Shown one piece after another: positions 36,355 to 44,765 of a DNA stretch of 64,000 nt. The DNA is taken from the NCBI GenBank assembly GCA_023426125.1, contig JAFABI010000017.1, forward strand, positions 314,280 through 378,279, given 5' to 3'. The translations under genes and the position numbers were made by a program. The DNA comes from Bacillota bacterium (GTDB taxonomy: Bacteria; Bacillota; Clostridia; Acetivibrionales; DTU013). The notes beneath the pieces were generated by a model. It saw only the letters and a program-made list of their open reading frames with translations, was not told the origin of the DNA and did not search any database. Numbering within the stretch: the stretch's first letter is position 1; every line of letters begins with the position of its first letter.

Positions 36355-37268
36355 TTGTAAAAACACAAAAAACCAGGAGTAAAAGTCACCATCTATCATA
36401 TGAAAGAAAAAAATCCATCGCCGGGTATTTGTTTATTACGCCGTGGATCATTGGGACGGTTGTGTTTTTCCTGATTCCCATCCTTCAATCCGTTGTTTAC
36501 AGCTTTGGGAAAATTGTACTGGAGGACACGGGATATAGCGTTTCATTAGTGGGCTTTAAAAATTACGTTAAAATTTTCGTAGAAGACGCTGAGTTTTTGC
36601 CCAAAGCAATGATTGCCCTCCGGAATATGGTATTGCATACGCCTATGATCGTGTTATTCAGCCTGTTTATAGCGATATTGCTGAATCAGCGCTTTGTGGG
36701 AAGGACGGCGGCCCGGGTCATATTCTTTTTACCGGTTATTATTGCCAATGGCGCTGTCATTTCAATTATCAACGGCGATGTATTTTCGGATATTGTCATG
36801 CAGGGGGCCAATTCTTCCCAATTGTTCAGGAGCGAGTTTTTAAACGCGCTGCTGGTAGAATCCGGACTGAACCAGAGCATTGTCAACACCCTTACTTCTA
36901 CGGTAGACAGCCTGTTTGAGCTTATCTGGAAGACAGGTATACAGGTTCTGATTTTCCTGGCGGGACTGCAGACCATCACTCCGGCAATGTACGAGGTAGC
37001 AAAAATCGAGGGATCCACGGGATGGGAGCTGTTCTGGAAGGTAACCCTGCCTATGATCAGTCCAATGCTGTTAATCAATGTGATTTATACCATTATTGAC
37101 AGCTTTACCGATTATTCGAATATCGTTATGAACTATATCAACACCTTTACGACAAACATGAAGCTGGAGCTTGGCTCCGCGATGATCTGGACCTATTTTA
37201 TAGCGATTATAGCTGTTTTAGGCGTTACGTATTTATTTATCAATAAATCCGTGTTCTATGAAGTATAG
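36351..37268 (+). CDS. ABC sugar transporter permease 1, second set
   Basis: 305 residues from the ATG at 36351, which overlaps the stop of the DUF5696 gene as ATGA; GAGGAGATGGG precedes it. Six membrane segments (IAGYLFITPWIIGTVVFFLI first). The EAA-type loop reads EVAKIEGSTGWELFWKVTLP, with Glu-Gly instead of the usual Asp-Gly. An extended outer loop follows segment 3. It pairs with the next permease. Confidence 0.92.
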   Translation: MIVKTQKTRSKSHHLSYERKKSIAGYLFITPWIIGTVVFFLIPILQSVVYSFGKIVLEDTGYSVSLVGFKNYVKIFVEDAEFLPKAMIALRNMVLHTPMIVLFSLFIAILLNQRFVGRTAARVIFFLPVIIANGAVISIINGDVFSDIVMQGANSSQLFRSEFLNALLVESGLNQSIVNTLTSTVDSLFELIWKTGIQVLIFLAGLQTITPAMYEVAKIEGSTGWELFWKVTLPMISPMLLINVIYTIIDSFTDYSNIVMNYINTFTTNMKLELGSAMIWTYFIAIIAVLGVTYLFINKSVFYEV

Positions 37269-37290
37269 GCAATATGAGGAGGCGTTAGGC

Positions 37291-38223
37291 GTGACAGGAT
37301 ATACAGCAGGCTTTCGCAGGAAAGATAGCGGTTTGCATGGGAAAAAAATAGTAAATAAGGCGGCGGAGATTCTGTGGAAAATTTTCCGGGGGGTATTGTT
37401 GCTGGGTCTGAGCTTTGTAATACTTTACCCGCTTATCTATGCCGTAGCAATGACCTTCCGTCCCGCGGAACAGGTATATGACCCCACCGTTGTATGGATT
37501 TCCAAATCCCTGACACTGGAAAACCTTAAGAACGCGGCTGCCCTTATGGACTATGGGCAGGCACTGGTCACATCCCTGCGCCTTAACATTGTCAGTTCGG
37601 TTCTGCAGGTATGCATATGCGCTGTCACAGGCTATGGCTTTGCCCGGTTTAATTTTAAAGGCAAAAATTTGCTGTTTTCTCTGGTGCTGTTAACAGTCCT
37701 TGTTCCGCCCCAGGTCATCATCACTCCATCCTTTTTAGCGTTCAAGACGCTGAAGCTGGTGAATACTGCCTGGACCTTCTATTTACCTGCCATGTTTGGC
37801 GCGGGACTAAAGGCCGGTTTGTTCATATTTATCTTCCGCCAGTTTTTCCGGGGGCTGCCCAAGGAGCTGGAGGAAGCGGCTGCTATTGACGGCTGCGGCT
37901 TTTTTGCCTGCTTTATCCGCATTATTATACCCAATGCCAGCGCCGTATTTTTGACTACCATCCTTTTATCCTTTATGTGGTATTGGAATGATTACTATAT
38001 GAGCTCCATGTATATGAATAACGTAAATTCCGTTACAAACGCACTGGTTCATCTGCGGGCTAATTCTACCGCATTAACGGGGGATATAGCTATTGACCCG
38101 TACAAAATCATTACGCTGATGCAGTCCGGAAGTCTTCTGGTGATCATACCGCCATTGGTTTTATTCCTGGTACTGCAGCGTAAATTCGTACAGGGAATAC
38201 AAAAATCAGGTATTGTGGGATAA
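37291..38223 (+). CDS. ABC sugar transporter permease 2, second set
   Basis: 310 residues from a GTG at 37291 with GAGGAGG 8 bases upstream; an ATG at 37258, overlapping the previous gene, lacks a ribosome site. Six membrane segments and the loop EEAAAIDGCGFFACFIRIII, the ATPase-docking helix. It forms the second permease dimer with the preceding gene. Confidence 0.92.
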   Translation: MTGYTAGFRRKDSGLHGKKIVNKAAEILWKIFRGVLLLGLSFVILYPLIYAVAMTFRPAEQVYDPTVVWISKSLTLENLKNAAALMDYGQALVTSLRLNIVSSVLQVCICAVTGYGFARFNFKGKNLLFSLVLLTVLVPPQVIITPSFLAFKTLKLVNTAWTFYLPAMFGAGLKAGLFIFIFRQFFRGLPKELEEAAAIDGCGFFACFIRIIIPNASAVFLTTILLSFMWYWNDYYMSSMYMNNVNSVTNALVHLRANSTALTGDIAIDPYKIITLMQSGSLLVIIPPLVLFLVLQRKFVQGIQKSGIVG

Positions 38224-38249
38224 AAAAACAGGAAAAGGGAGGGTGCATT

Positions 38250-39617
38250 ATGAAAGGAATATTCAGACGAGGCATAGCGGTGATTGCGGCGGTTACTTTA
38301 ACGGCAGCGATTGCAGGCTGCAGCGGGGACGGAGGCAAGGAAGGGACCGGGCAGGAAAAGACTGTAGAAAGAGCAACAGAAAATACTTCGGGCAAGACGA
38401 CAGAAAATTCATCGGACAAGACAACGGACAAATCGGCGGCGGGAGAAGTAAAGCTGCCGGAAATTAAGGTTACAAATCCAACTCTCCGAGTGCTGACCCA
38501 TGACGGACTTGTTACAACACAAGCCGAAAAGCTGCTGAAAAGCGAGTATGGGATTACCGAGATCAAAGTCGATCTGGTACCCCCGGCTGAAAAGCGGACA
38601 AAATTGATGAATGCGGTTATGGCAAACGATTCTTATGACATCTACTGGGATGATTTCGCTCCGGGCCTCATTATGGGCGGCTATGTGCAGACCATCGATG
38701 TGGATATCCAATCCCCGCTGTGGTCTCCGCTGGCGGACAGCGTCCAGCAATTTATGTGGAACGGCCAGCGGTTTTATCTGGTTCCGGGATTTGCAAGACA
38801 GTCAATGGTTTATTACAACAAGTCCATGCTTGACGAGGCAGGAGAGGAATATCCGACGGATTTGTTTGACCAGGGCAAGTGGGACTGGAACAAATTATAC
38901 GATATGGCAAAGGCATTAACCGTAGACAGCAATAAGGATGGTACGCCGGAGCAATATGGACTGGGCTTTGACGAGCCGGAACATATATTGTACACAACAG
39001 GAAAGCATTTTGTATCCTTTATGCCGGACGGCACGGCGAAAAATAACATTCAAAGCCCTGAAACAGCCAGGGCGGTAGCTTTTAATGTAAAACTGCTGAA
39101 AAGCGGCACAATGGTTCCCAGCAACGCTCGTCAGTCTTTTGGCGAAGGCAGCGTAGCCATGTGTATCGGGCACCGCTGGTACGCGTATGGATACGCAAAG
39201 CTGATTAAGGCCGGGGATTTAGGCCTGGCTCCTTTACCCAGAGATCCTGATGCAGACAAATATTATACTGCGGAGGAAGGGGGTGGATTTTATATTCCCA
39301 AGGGAGCGCCCAATATAGAAGGAGCCAGAGCGGCGGCGAATGTATTCAGGTTTGTTTGCAGTGATCCTTCTTACATTAAGGAAAACTATATGCATGCCAT
39401 TAAAAACCGTTTATGGACGGAAGAACTTCAGAAGGAATACGAAAAAAGCGAGAGCATTGAAGCAGGTGTATTACGCAACTGGGAAGCCTTCGGGCTGGTG
39501 GATTACTGGGGTGACATATTTACAAGGCCTGTACAGGGAGAACCCTGGGAAACAATTTCCGCGGAATTGGCGCCAAAAATTGACGCCTCGATAAAAGAGC
39601 TTTACGAAGCAAAATAA
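38250..39617 (+). CDS. ABC solute-binding lipoprotein (family 1), second set
   Basis: 455 residues. Signal peptide with lipobox AIAGC, then a Thr/Glu/Lys-rich tether (about 25-65), then a family-1 solute-binding fold (LRVLTHDGLVTTQAEKLLKS, YDIYWDDFAPGLIMGGYV, YYNKSMLDEAGEEYPTDLF, RAAANVFRFVCS). This is normal length, in contrast to the 973-residue paralogue at the operon front. GGGAGGG precedes the ATG. Confidence 0.92.
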   Translation: MKGIFRRGIAVIAAVTLTAAIAGCSGDGGKEGTGQEKTVERATENTSGKTTENSSDKTTDKSAAGEVKLPEIKVTNPTLRVLTHDGLVTTQAEKLLKSEYGITEIKVDLVPPAEKRTKLMNAVMANDSYDIYWDDFAPGLIMGGYVQTIDVDIQSPLWSPLADSVQQFMWNGQRFYLVPGFARQSMVYYNKSMLDEAGEEYPTDLFDQGKWDWNKLYDMAKALTVDSNKDGTPEQYGLGFDEPEHILYTTGKHFVSFMPDGTAKNNIQSPETARAVAFNVKLLKSGTMVPSNARQSFGEGSVAMCIGHRWYAYGYAKLIKAGDLGLAPLPRDPDADKYYTAEEGGGFYIPKGAPNIEGARAAANVFRFVCSDPSYIKENYMHAIKNRLWTEELQKEYEKSESIEAGVLRNWEAFGLVDYWGDIFTRPVQGEPWETISAELAPKIDASIKELYEAK

Positions 39618-39633
39618 AGAGGGGAGAATTTTT

Positions 39634-40953
39634 ATGAAAATGTTTAAAAAAGCCTTAGTATTGGTATGTGCCATCGCCCTTGTTTTCCAATTTACCGTTT
39701 CTTTGGTATCGGCGGAAGGAAATACACCTGTTATAGACAACGGGGGAGACGGTATATTCTTATCCGACCTTGAATGGAAAAGCTGGTATATGTTTGAATC
39801 CTCATCAGAAGACGCAACCCCCAAATATAAACCTTCAAAGGATATGCAGGAAAATGAGATGCTCATTACAATCGGCGGAAAAGAATATCTCAAAGGACTC
39901 CGGTACCATCCGGATTGGAAAAAGGAAGGCAAGGAGCACGGATACGCGGATATCGTATATGATATAAGCGGCCAGAACCGTACCAGGTTATTCGCTGTAG
40001 TCGGCAAGGACAGCGTGGGCAGCTCGGCTCACAACATACAGTTCCAGGTGCTGTGCGATGATAAAGTAGCATATGAAACACCTGTGCTGGGGCCAACGGA
40101 TTCACACACCATTGATATAGACATTACAGGCTGCAAGCTGTTAACCCTGCGGGCCCTGGACGGCGGGGACGACATCCATGACGACTCCTGCGCATGGGGA
40201 AATGTCCAGATTTATACCAATAAGCCGTCTGTCCCCAAAGCGGAGGTTCAGAAACTGGAGGATGGGATTTACCTGTCTGATCTGGAATGGACCAGCTGGT
40301 CGATGTTTGAATCCTCATCTGCAGACGCGACGCCAAAATACAAGCCTTCCATTGATACTGAAGAGCAGGGCGGACCCATTGTAATCGGCGGTGTAATGTA
40401 TCCCAAGGGACTGCGTTACCACCCGGATGTGCCTAAGGATGACAAACAGGGTTTTGCGGATATTACCTATGATATCAGCAAGCAGCATTACACCATGTTC
40501 TCCGCTGTAGTCGGCAAGGACAGCGTGGGCAGCAAGGCTAACAATATACAGTTCCAGGTGTTGGCTGACGACAAGGTAGTTTACGAAACGCCCGTATTGG
40601 GGCCTAAGGACGCCCATAAAATCGAATGTGAAATCACCGGAGCAAAAACCTTAACCTTAAGGGCTTTAGACAGCGGCGACGGAATTAATGACGACTCCTG
40701 CGCATGGGGCAACCCACAGCTCTACCTGCTTGACGCGGTTGCTGCCCAGGAGGAACAGGCAAAGAATGAAACAAGCAATGAAACCACCGGTGTGAATACC
40801 ACAGAGCCAACGAGCGCACCGGATGACGGTAGCAAGCCCGCCGACAAGCCCGCAGGCTCTTCTACAACCATTATAGTAGGGTCTGTTGTTGTTATCCTTG
40901 CAGCAGCTATTGTAATCGCAGTTGCAATGAATAAAAAGAAAAAGGCGAAGTAA
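39634..40953 (+). CDS. surface protein with two NPCBM domains and C-terminal anchor
   Basis: 439 residues. A signal peptide (VLVCAIALVFQFTVSLVSA) is followed by two tandem NPCBM modules, about residues 40-185 and 205-360. Each has the order GI(F/Y)LSDLEW, MFESSSxDATPKYKPS, KGLRYHPD, VVGKDSVGS and DDSCAWGN. A low-complexity linker and one membrane helix (IIVGSVVVILAAAIVIAVAM) with a KKKKAK tail close it. NPCBM modules bind galactose-type glycans at cell surfaces or next to glycosidases. Parts of the two modules are nearly identical in DNA, a sign of recent duplication. Likely a surface glycan-capture protein for the importer. Confidence 0.88.
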   Translation: MKMFKKALVLVCAIALVFQFTVSLVSAEGNTPVIDNGGDGIFLSDLEWKSWYMFESSSEDATPKYKPSKDMQENEMLITIGGKEYLKGLRYHPDWKKEGKEHGYADIVYDISGQNRTRLFAVVGKDSVGSSAHNIQFQVLCDDKVAYETPVLGPTDSHTIDIDITGCKLLTLRALDGGDDIHDDSCAWGNVQIYTNKPSVPKAEVQKLEDGIYLSDLEWTSWSMFESSSADATPKYKPSIDTEEQGGPIVIGGVMYPKGLRYHPDVPKDDKQGFADITYDISKQHYTMFSAVVGKDSVGSKANNIQFQVLADDKVVYETPVLGPKDAHKIECEITGAKTLTLRALDSGDGINDDSCAWGNPQLYLLDAVAAQEEQAKNETSNETTGVNTTEPTSAPDDGSKPADKPAGSSTTIIVGSVVVILAAAIVIAVAMNKKKKAK

Positions 40954-41012
40954 GCCTGTTTTGTACATAGGCAGGATAATGTGCAGCAACAGGGCAGCAT
41001 GCACCAACTCGT

Positions 41013-41113
41013 CTGTCATTGCGAGCGTAATGCAATGGAGTGCGGCAATCTCAATGATGTAATCCTTGCTGGAAGCTGAGATTGCCGCGTCGCAGGGCTC
41101 CTCGCAATGACAG
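41013..41113. repeat. REP/MITE-like palindromic element
   Basis: Arms CTGTCATTGCGAG (41013-41025) and CTCGCAATGACAG (41101-41113) are perfect complements, with an inner pair GCGGCAATCTCA/TGAGATTGCCGC. One arm also occurs at 7549-7584. It lies between the NPCBM gene and the GH2 gene and has no coding function; it could act as an attenuator or mRNA end. Confidence 0.7.
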
Positions 41114-41216
41114 CCGGGGAGATGTTTATCTAGGTTCGCATTCTTTTTTTTACACCGTTTCGGAACGGCACGGGGCCGTTCCCTACGACGCATTATTTCT
41201 TTTGGAGGTTTATGCC

Positions 41217-43544
41217 TTGAAGAACTGGAATTATATTGACTTAAACGGACAATGGCAATTATCTGTCATACATGACGCAGAGTATCGGAAAATGCAGGAA
41301 GAGCAGGATGTGCTGCAGCTTGTCAGAGGACGGAAGCTGCCTTGTATTCCCGCCACGGTGCCCGGTAACTTTGAACTGGATTTGCAGGCCTGCGGCCAGA
41401 TACCTGATGTGTTTACGGGAGAACATGTTGAAAAATTGTTGGAGTATGAAGACTGTCATCTGTTCTATTATCGTACATTCGTATTTGAGCCTCTGCCGCA
41501 AGCAACGCCTGAGTTTGTATGCGAAGGGCTTGATACCTTTGCCGATATTTATGTGAACGGACAATTTGTCTATCAATCCGCCAATATGCTGATCCCGCAT
41601 TCTATTCCTGTTGAATGGCTGCCTCAGGGGGATGCCGACATTGTTGTACATATTAAGCCGACCCTCCTTGAAGCTAAAAAGAAAAAACCTCCTATCGGTA
41701 CTATTGCCATGAAATATAACGGCCCGTCCCTGTACGTTAGAAAAGCCGCCCATATGTTTGGGTGGGATATTACACCGCGTATTATTTCCGGCGGGATATG
41801 GCGGCCGGTCAGGCTGGAATATCGTCCCGAAATGCGGATTGAGGAAGTATATCTTGTCACAACCGGCATTGACGCGCAAAACCGGAGGGCTTCCGTCATA
41901 TTGTTTTATAGTATAGAAAGCGGGAACGCCAATATACGGGATTTTACGTTGAATTGCCGTGCTGAATGTGAAGATGGCTCCTTCGCCATGAGCGAAGGGC
42001 TGTGGTTTAATTCCGGACGATTGCACGCACAAGTGGAAAACGCCTGTTTATGGTGGCCTAAGGGCAGAGGAATGCAGTCTCTGTATACGGTTACGGTTTC
42101 ACTGGAATACCGGGGTAAGGTAGTGGATACATACACATTCAAGACGGGCCTGCGTACCGTGGAGCTTGATTATTCCCCTGTATGTCCGGAATATCCCGAT
42201 GGGGAATTTGATATAAAAGTAAATCATGAATCGCTTTTCATACTTGGTACCAATTGGGTGCCGGCCGATGTTTTTCATTCCCGTGACGTTCACCGCATAG
42301 CGGATATATGCGAATTAATTGATGATATCGGCTGTAATGCCATTCGCTGCTGGGGCGGCAATGTCTATGAGGATGAGGTGTTTTATGATATATGCGACCA
42401 AAAGGGCATCGTTGTGTGGCAGGATTTTGCCATGGCTTGCGGGATATATCCCCAGGATGCCTTTATGCAGGAGCAGCTCCGCACTGAGGCGGAATGCATT
42501 GTAAAGAAGCTGCGCCAACACCCGTCCCTGTGTATATGGGCCGGTGATAATGAATGCGATCAGGCCTTTGTCAATATTCCGCCGGCCCGTGACCCTAATA
42601 AAAATGTATTAACACGGAAGGTTATTCCAGAGGTATTATTTGAACAGGATTATTTTCGTCCTTATATCCCAAGCTCACCCTACATGGACGAAGTCTCCTT
42701 CGCTAAAAAAACCGGCGCGCCGGAAGACCATTTGTGGGGGCCGAGGGATTATTACAAGGGCGAATACTATAAAAGCAGCAGGGCCCGGTTTGCATCTGAA
42801 ATCGGGTATCATGGATGCCCGTCCCCCGAATCGGTGAAACGGTTTATTACGGCCGAGAGCTTATGGCCTCCGGATAACCGCCAATGGCTGTTCCACGCCA
42901 CGTCACCGGAGGCTGACACCGCCGCGCCCTTTGGCTACCGGAACAACCTGATGAAGAGTCAGATTTTTAATTTATTTGGCCTGGATATGGACTCGCTGGA
43001 AGCTTTTTCACTGGCAAGCCAGGTGTCTCAAAGCGAAGCGATGAAATTTTTCATAGAAATGTTCCGCTCCCAAAAGGGGCTCCGCCGGGGCATTATCTGG
43101 TGGAATATCATGGACGGCTGGCCCCAATTTTCAGACGCGGTTGTAGACTATTATTTTACAAAAAAGCTGGCGTATTGGGTGATAAAGCGCTCGCAATATC
43201 CTGTCTGCATGATGATTTCGGATGCCGGCAGCCAGACGCCTGTGTTGTTTGCAGTCAACGATACTAAAAAAGCCTGTGCCATTAACTATCATGTATATGA
43301 TGCGGGGGATGGACGCAAGCTCATCGCTCAAGGCGCAGAAGCAGTTGAAAAAGACGGCTGTATAGCTCTGGGCGTTATTGAGTCAAGGCTGGAGCAAACG
43401 CTGTTTATTATAGAATATGAAGTCAATGGACAGGGGTATAAAAATCATTATCTGTCAGGAAAACCGGCCTTTGATTTCCAATGGGTTGTGAATATCATGA
43501 AGCAGGAGAATTTATTGCAGTTAGAGGGGTTCGGCGATTACTAA
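41217..43544 (+). CDS. GH2-family beta-mannosidase-like enzyme
   Basis: 775 residues from a TTG start with GGAGG 8 bases upstream; longer in-frame readings run through the upstream palindrome. The N-terminal sugar-binding jelly roll carries LNGQWQL and FVCEGLDTFADIYVNG. Immunoglobulin-like domains follow, then a barrel with NAIRCWGGNVYEDEVFYDIC, the acid/base region WAGDNECDQAF and the nucleophile region FASEIGYHGCPS. These match beta-mannosidases of GH2. There is no signal peptide, so it acts on imported oligosaccharides. Expression probably depends on the upstream transport operon. Confidence 0.85.
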   Translation: MKNWNYIDLNGQWQLSVIHDAEYRKMQEEQDVLQLVRGRKLPCIPATVPGNFELDLQACGQIPDVFTGEHVEKLLEYEDCHLFYYRTFVFEPLPQATPEFVCEGLDTFADIYVNGQFVYQSANMLIPHSIPVEWLPQGDADIVVHIKPTLLEAKKKKPPIGTIAMKYNGPSLYVRKAAHMFGWDITPRIISGGIWRPVRLEYRPEMRIEEVYLVTTGIDAQNRRASVILFYSIESGNANIRDFTLNCRAECEDGSFAMSEGLWFNSGRLHAQVENACLWWPKGRGMQSLYTVTVSLEYRGKVVDTYTFKTGLRTVELDYSPVCPEYPDGEFDIKVNHESLFILGTNWVPADVFHSRDVHRIADICELIDDIGCNAIRCWGGNVYEDEVFYDICDQKGIVVWQDFAMACGIYPQDAFMQEQLRTEAECIVKKLRQHPSLCIWAGDNECDQAFVNIPPARDPNKNVLTRKVIPEVLFEQDYFRPYIPSSPYMDEVSFAKKTGAPEDHLWGPRDYYKGEYYKSSRARFASEIGYHGCPSPESVKRFITAESLWPPDNRQWLFHATSPEADTAAPFGYRNNLMKSQIFNLFGLDMDSLEAFSLASQVSQSEAMKFFIEMFRSQKGLRRGIIWWNIMDGWPQFSDAVVDYYFTKKLAYWVIKRSQYPVCMMISDAGSQTPVLFAVNDTKKACAINYHVYDAGDGRKLIAQGAEAVEKDGCIALGVIESRLEQTLFIIEYEVNGQGYKNHYLSGKPAFDFQWVVNIMKQENLLQLEGFGDY

Positions 43545-43577
43545 GGATCGGCTGAAGCAGAAACACATATGGACAAA

Positions 43578-43610
43578 TATACCATAACGCTGGCGTTTTT
43601 ATGGTATAAT
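43578..43610 (+). promoter_or_regulatory. LacI-gene promoter with overlapping hairpin
   Basis: A TATAAT box lies at 43605-43610, 52 bp before the LacI start. Overlapping it is an inverted repeat TATACCATAA (43578-43587) / TTATGGTATA (43599-43608) with CGC/GCG continuing inside. It could be an operator for autorepression or the end of the preceding transcript; the -35 region is poor. Confidence 0.5.
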
Positions 43611-43661
43611 AGTACTGGTTTTGATTGCTTCATTTGTCGTAAAAGAGAGGATAAGTAATTC

Positions 43662-44678
43662 ATGAATATTTATGAAATTGCTAAGCTTGCAAATATATCT
43701 ACTTCCACGGTTTCTAAAGTAATCAATGGAAAAGATGATGTAAGCGCAGGAACCAAAAACCGGATATTGTCCATTATGAAGGAGAATGATTATAAACCGA
43801 AAATCAGCGCAAGTGTTCATAACAATATCGGTATATTTTTCCGCACTTCTCAGGGCAACATGTTTACCAGCAGCTTTCTGAATGAGCTGCTGGCCGGCAT
43901 TAGCGAATATTTCTTTACCAGAGATTATTGCCTGTTGATGATGCCCACCGACAAAATACCTGTAAACCGGAAAAACTTCCGTGTGTTTTGTCATAAACAG
44001 CGAATGGCCGGAGGCATCTTTTTGGATTTGTCAAGCGATGACAATTACATTGAGCAAATTGACGGGGTTGTTCCACTGGTTACAATCAATGCCAGATTTC
44101 AAGGCGAACAATTATATTCGGTCATATCTGATGATTATTCGGGTTGTACCCAGGCTGTCAGTTATCTAATAAATATGGGCCACAGAAGGATTGCCTTCGG
44201 CACCTCCGGTATGAATTTTTTATCTCACCAGATGCGGCTGCAAGGGTACAAGGATGTGCTGACACATAATGGGATTGATGTGGACAGCCGCTTGATTTTT
44301 TCAACCTATCAAAGCGAACGGGAATTTAAAATGGTTTGCGAAAAATGGAAGTCAATGGACATCATGCCTTCTGCTATTATTGCGATAAACGATCAGGAGG
44401 CATTAAAAATAATGAGCTTTCTAAAAGCGTGGTCGGTTAAAATCCCGCAGGATATGTCTATCGTAGGATTTGATAATTATTCCTTTGTGGAGCATTTGTC
44501 GCCGCCCCTTACTACTGTACGTCAATCCCTGAGTGAAGTCAGCAGGCAGGCGGCCTCTATTTTGTATGCATGCATTACAAATGGCAATCAAGATATACAA
44601 CGGCAGTATGTGCTTGACGAGGAGCTGATCATCAGACGTTCCGTGGCTAATATCCGCAATGTAATGCCAGGACAATAA
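43662..44678 (+). CDS. LacI-family transcriptional regulator
   Basis: 338 residues. The N-terminal DNA-binding headpiece is NIYEIAKLANISTSTVSKVI, with a hinge helix, then a sugar-binding periplasmic-like core (VGFDNYSFVEHLSPPLTTVR is the conserved end region). GAGAGG lies 12 bases before the ATG. It stands between the GH2 and GH36 genes and most likely represses one or both until an oligosaccharide is present. Confidence 0.93.
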   Translation: MNIYEIAKLANISTSTVSKVINGKDDVSAGTKNRILSIMKENDYKPKISASVHNNIGIFFRTSQGNMFTSSFLNELLAGISEYFFTRDYCLLMMPTDKIPVNRKNFRVFCHKQRMAGGIFLDLSSDDNYIEQIDGVVPLVTINARFQGEQLYSVISDDYSGCTQAVSYLINMGHRRIAFGTSGMNFLSHQMRLQGYKDVLTHNGIDVDSRLIFSTYQSEREFKMVCEKWKSMDIMPSAIIAINDQEALKIMSFLKAWSVKIPQDMSIVGFDNYSFVEHLSPPLTTVRQSLSEVSRQAASILYACITNGNQDIQRQYVLDEELIIRRSVANIRNVMPGQ

Positions 44679-44765
44679 TCCAGATGCAGCAATGATGGTG
44701 AGGCTTCCTCATCAATTGTCATAACTGATTGGCCGCACGCGAATGCGGCAGAATGGAGAATGAAT

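Noticed and set aside
41259..42032. 257-codon minus-strand frame
   Set aside because: Antisense to the GH2 gene, whose catalytic regions are clear.
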